Shown here piece after piece: positions 63,927-64,000 of a stretch of DNA of 64,000 nt; position 1 is the first letter of the stretch; each line of letters starts with the position of its first letter. Below the pieces are notes generated by a model. It was not told where the DNA came from and did no database searches. It saw nothing but the letters and a program-made list of their open reading frames with translations. Source of the stretch: Protopterus annectens (Eukaryota; Chordata; Ceratodontiformes; Protopteridae); NCBI RefSeq assembly GCF_019279795.1, contig NC_056743.1, positions 1,780,647,966 through 1,780,711,965 on the forward strand. Reading direction: 5' to 3'. Position numbers and translations under genes: made by a program.

Positions 63927-64000
<74 letters not shown>
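63927..64000. repeat. (CA)n microsatellite running off the window end
   Basis: At least 36 CA units to the last base; true length unknown. Confidence 0.97.

Overview
This is a nuclear genomic window from a eukaryote, almost certainly a vertebrate with a large, repeat-rich genome. I recognise no host gene and no bacterial-type feature. Long TA, CA/GT and GAAA microsatellites, tRNA-derived SINEs, CR1-clade and RTE/BovB-type LINEs, Penelope-like elements (PLEs) with GIY-YIG endonucleases, PIF/Harbinger transposons with Myb/SANT partner genes, hAT and other MITEs make up nearly all of what can be named. PLEs together with abundant Harbinger and CR1 suggest an amphibian or another non-amniote such as a lungfish, coelacanth or non-teleost fish. 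That placement is inference, and the species is not determined.

Layout. 0-11.2 kb holds an old Harbinger-type copy (A): a broken, spliced Myb/SANT partner gene (+, 2.86-5.08 kb), a short tandem array of tRNA-like units (6.1-6.9 kb), a truncated HARBI1 transposase (-, 9.4-9.9 kb) and a flank rich in hairpins. A PLE tail, a hAT MITE, further MITEs and SINEs are inserted into it. 11.9-17.7 kb has a chain of perfect hairpins, SINEs and a third Myb/SANT pseudogene (13.55-16.6 kb) whose intron space is filled by ~650-710 bp tandem units. 17.8-20.3 kb is mostly TA repeat and unassigned sequence.

20.3-44.3 kb is a larger, collinear Harbinger-type copy (B): a recent 2.37-kb tandem duplication that caught the first Myb exon, the Myb gene itself (24.9-28.9 kb, +), a CR1 LINE inserted on the minus strand (30.5-33.6 kb), microsatellites, an eight-unit tRNA-like tandem array (38.3-40.2 kb), a G-rich minisatellite, an open HARBI1 transposase of 383 residues (-, 41.87-43.02 kb) and a nested hairpin flank. 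A separate SANT fragment lies at 46 kb (-).

46-64 kb is AT-richer. It holds a PLE tail (49.8 kb), a foldback MITE, a nearly complete but broken PLE (51.6-55.9 kb) with a hammerhead-like motif after its coding region, a second 5'-truncated CR1 copy of the 30-kb family (57.0-58.1 kb), an antisense PLE remnant, an RTE endonuclease remnant interrupted by another repeat, a MITE with long self-complementary ends, two tRNA-derived SINEs and a terminal CA array.

How the parts relate. In characterised Harbinger transposons the DDE transposase and a Myb/SANT protein act as a pair. Here both halves occur twice in the same order and convergent orientation. Every Myb copy has stops or frameshifts, while one transposase frame is still open, though its second catalytic Asp has become Asn. 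The autonomous elements therefore look dead or dying; the short elements (SINEs, MITEs, PLE tails) would have depended on machinery elsewhere.
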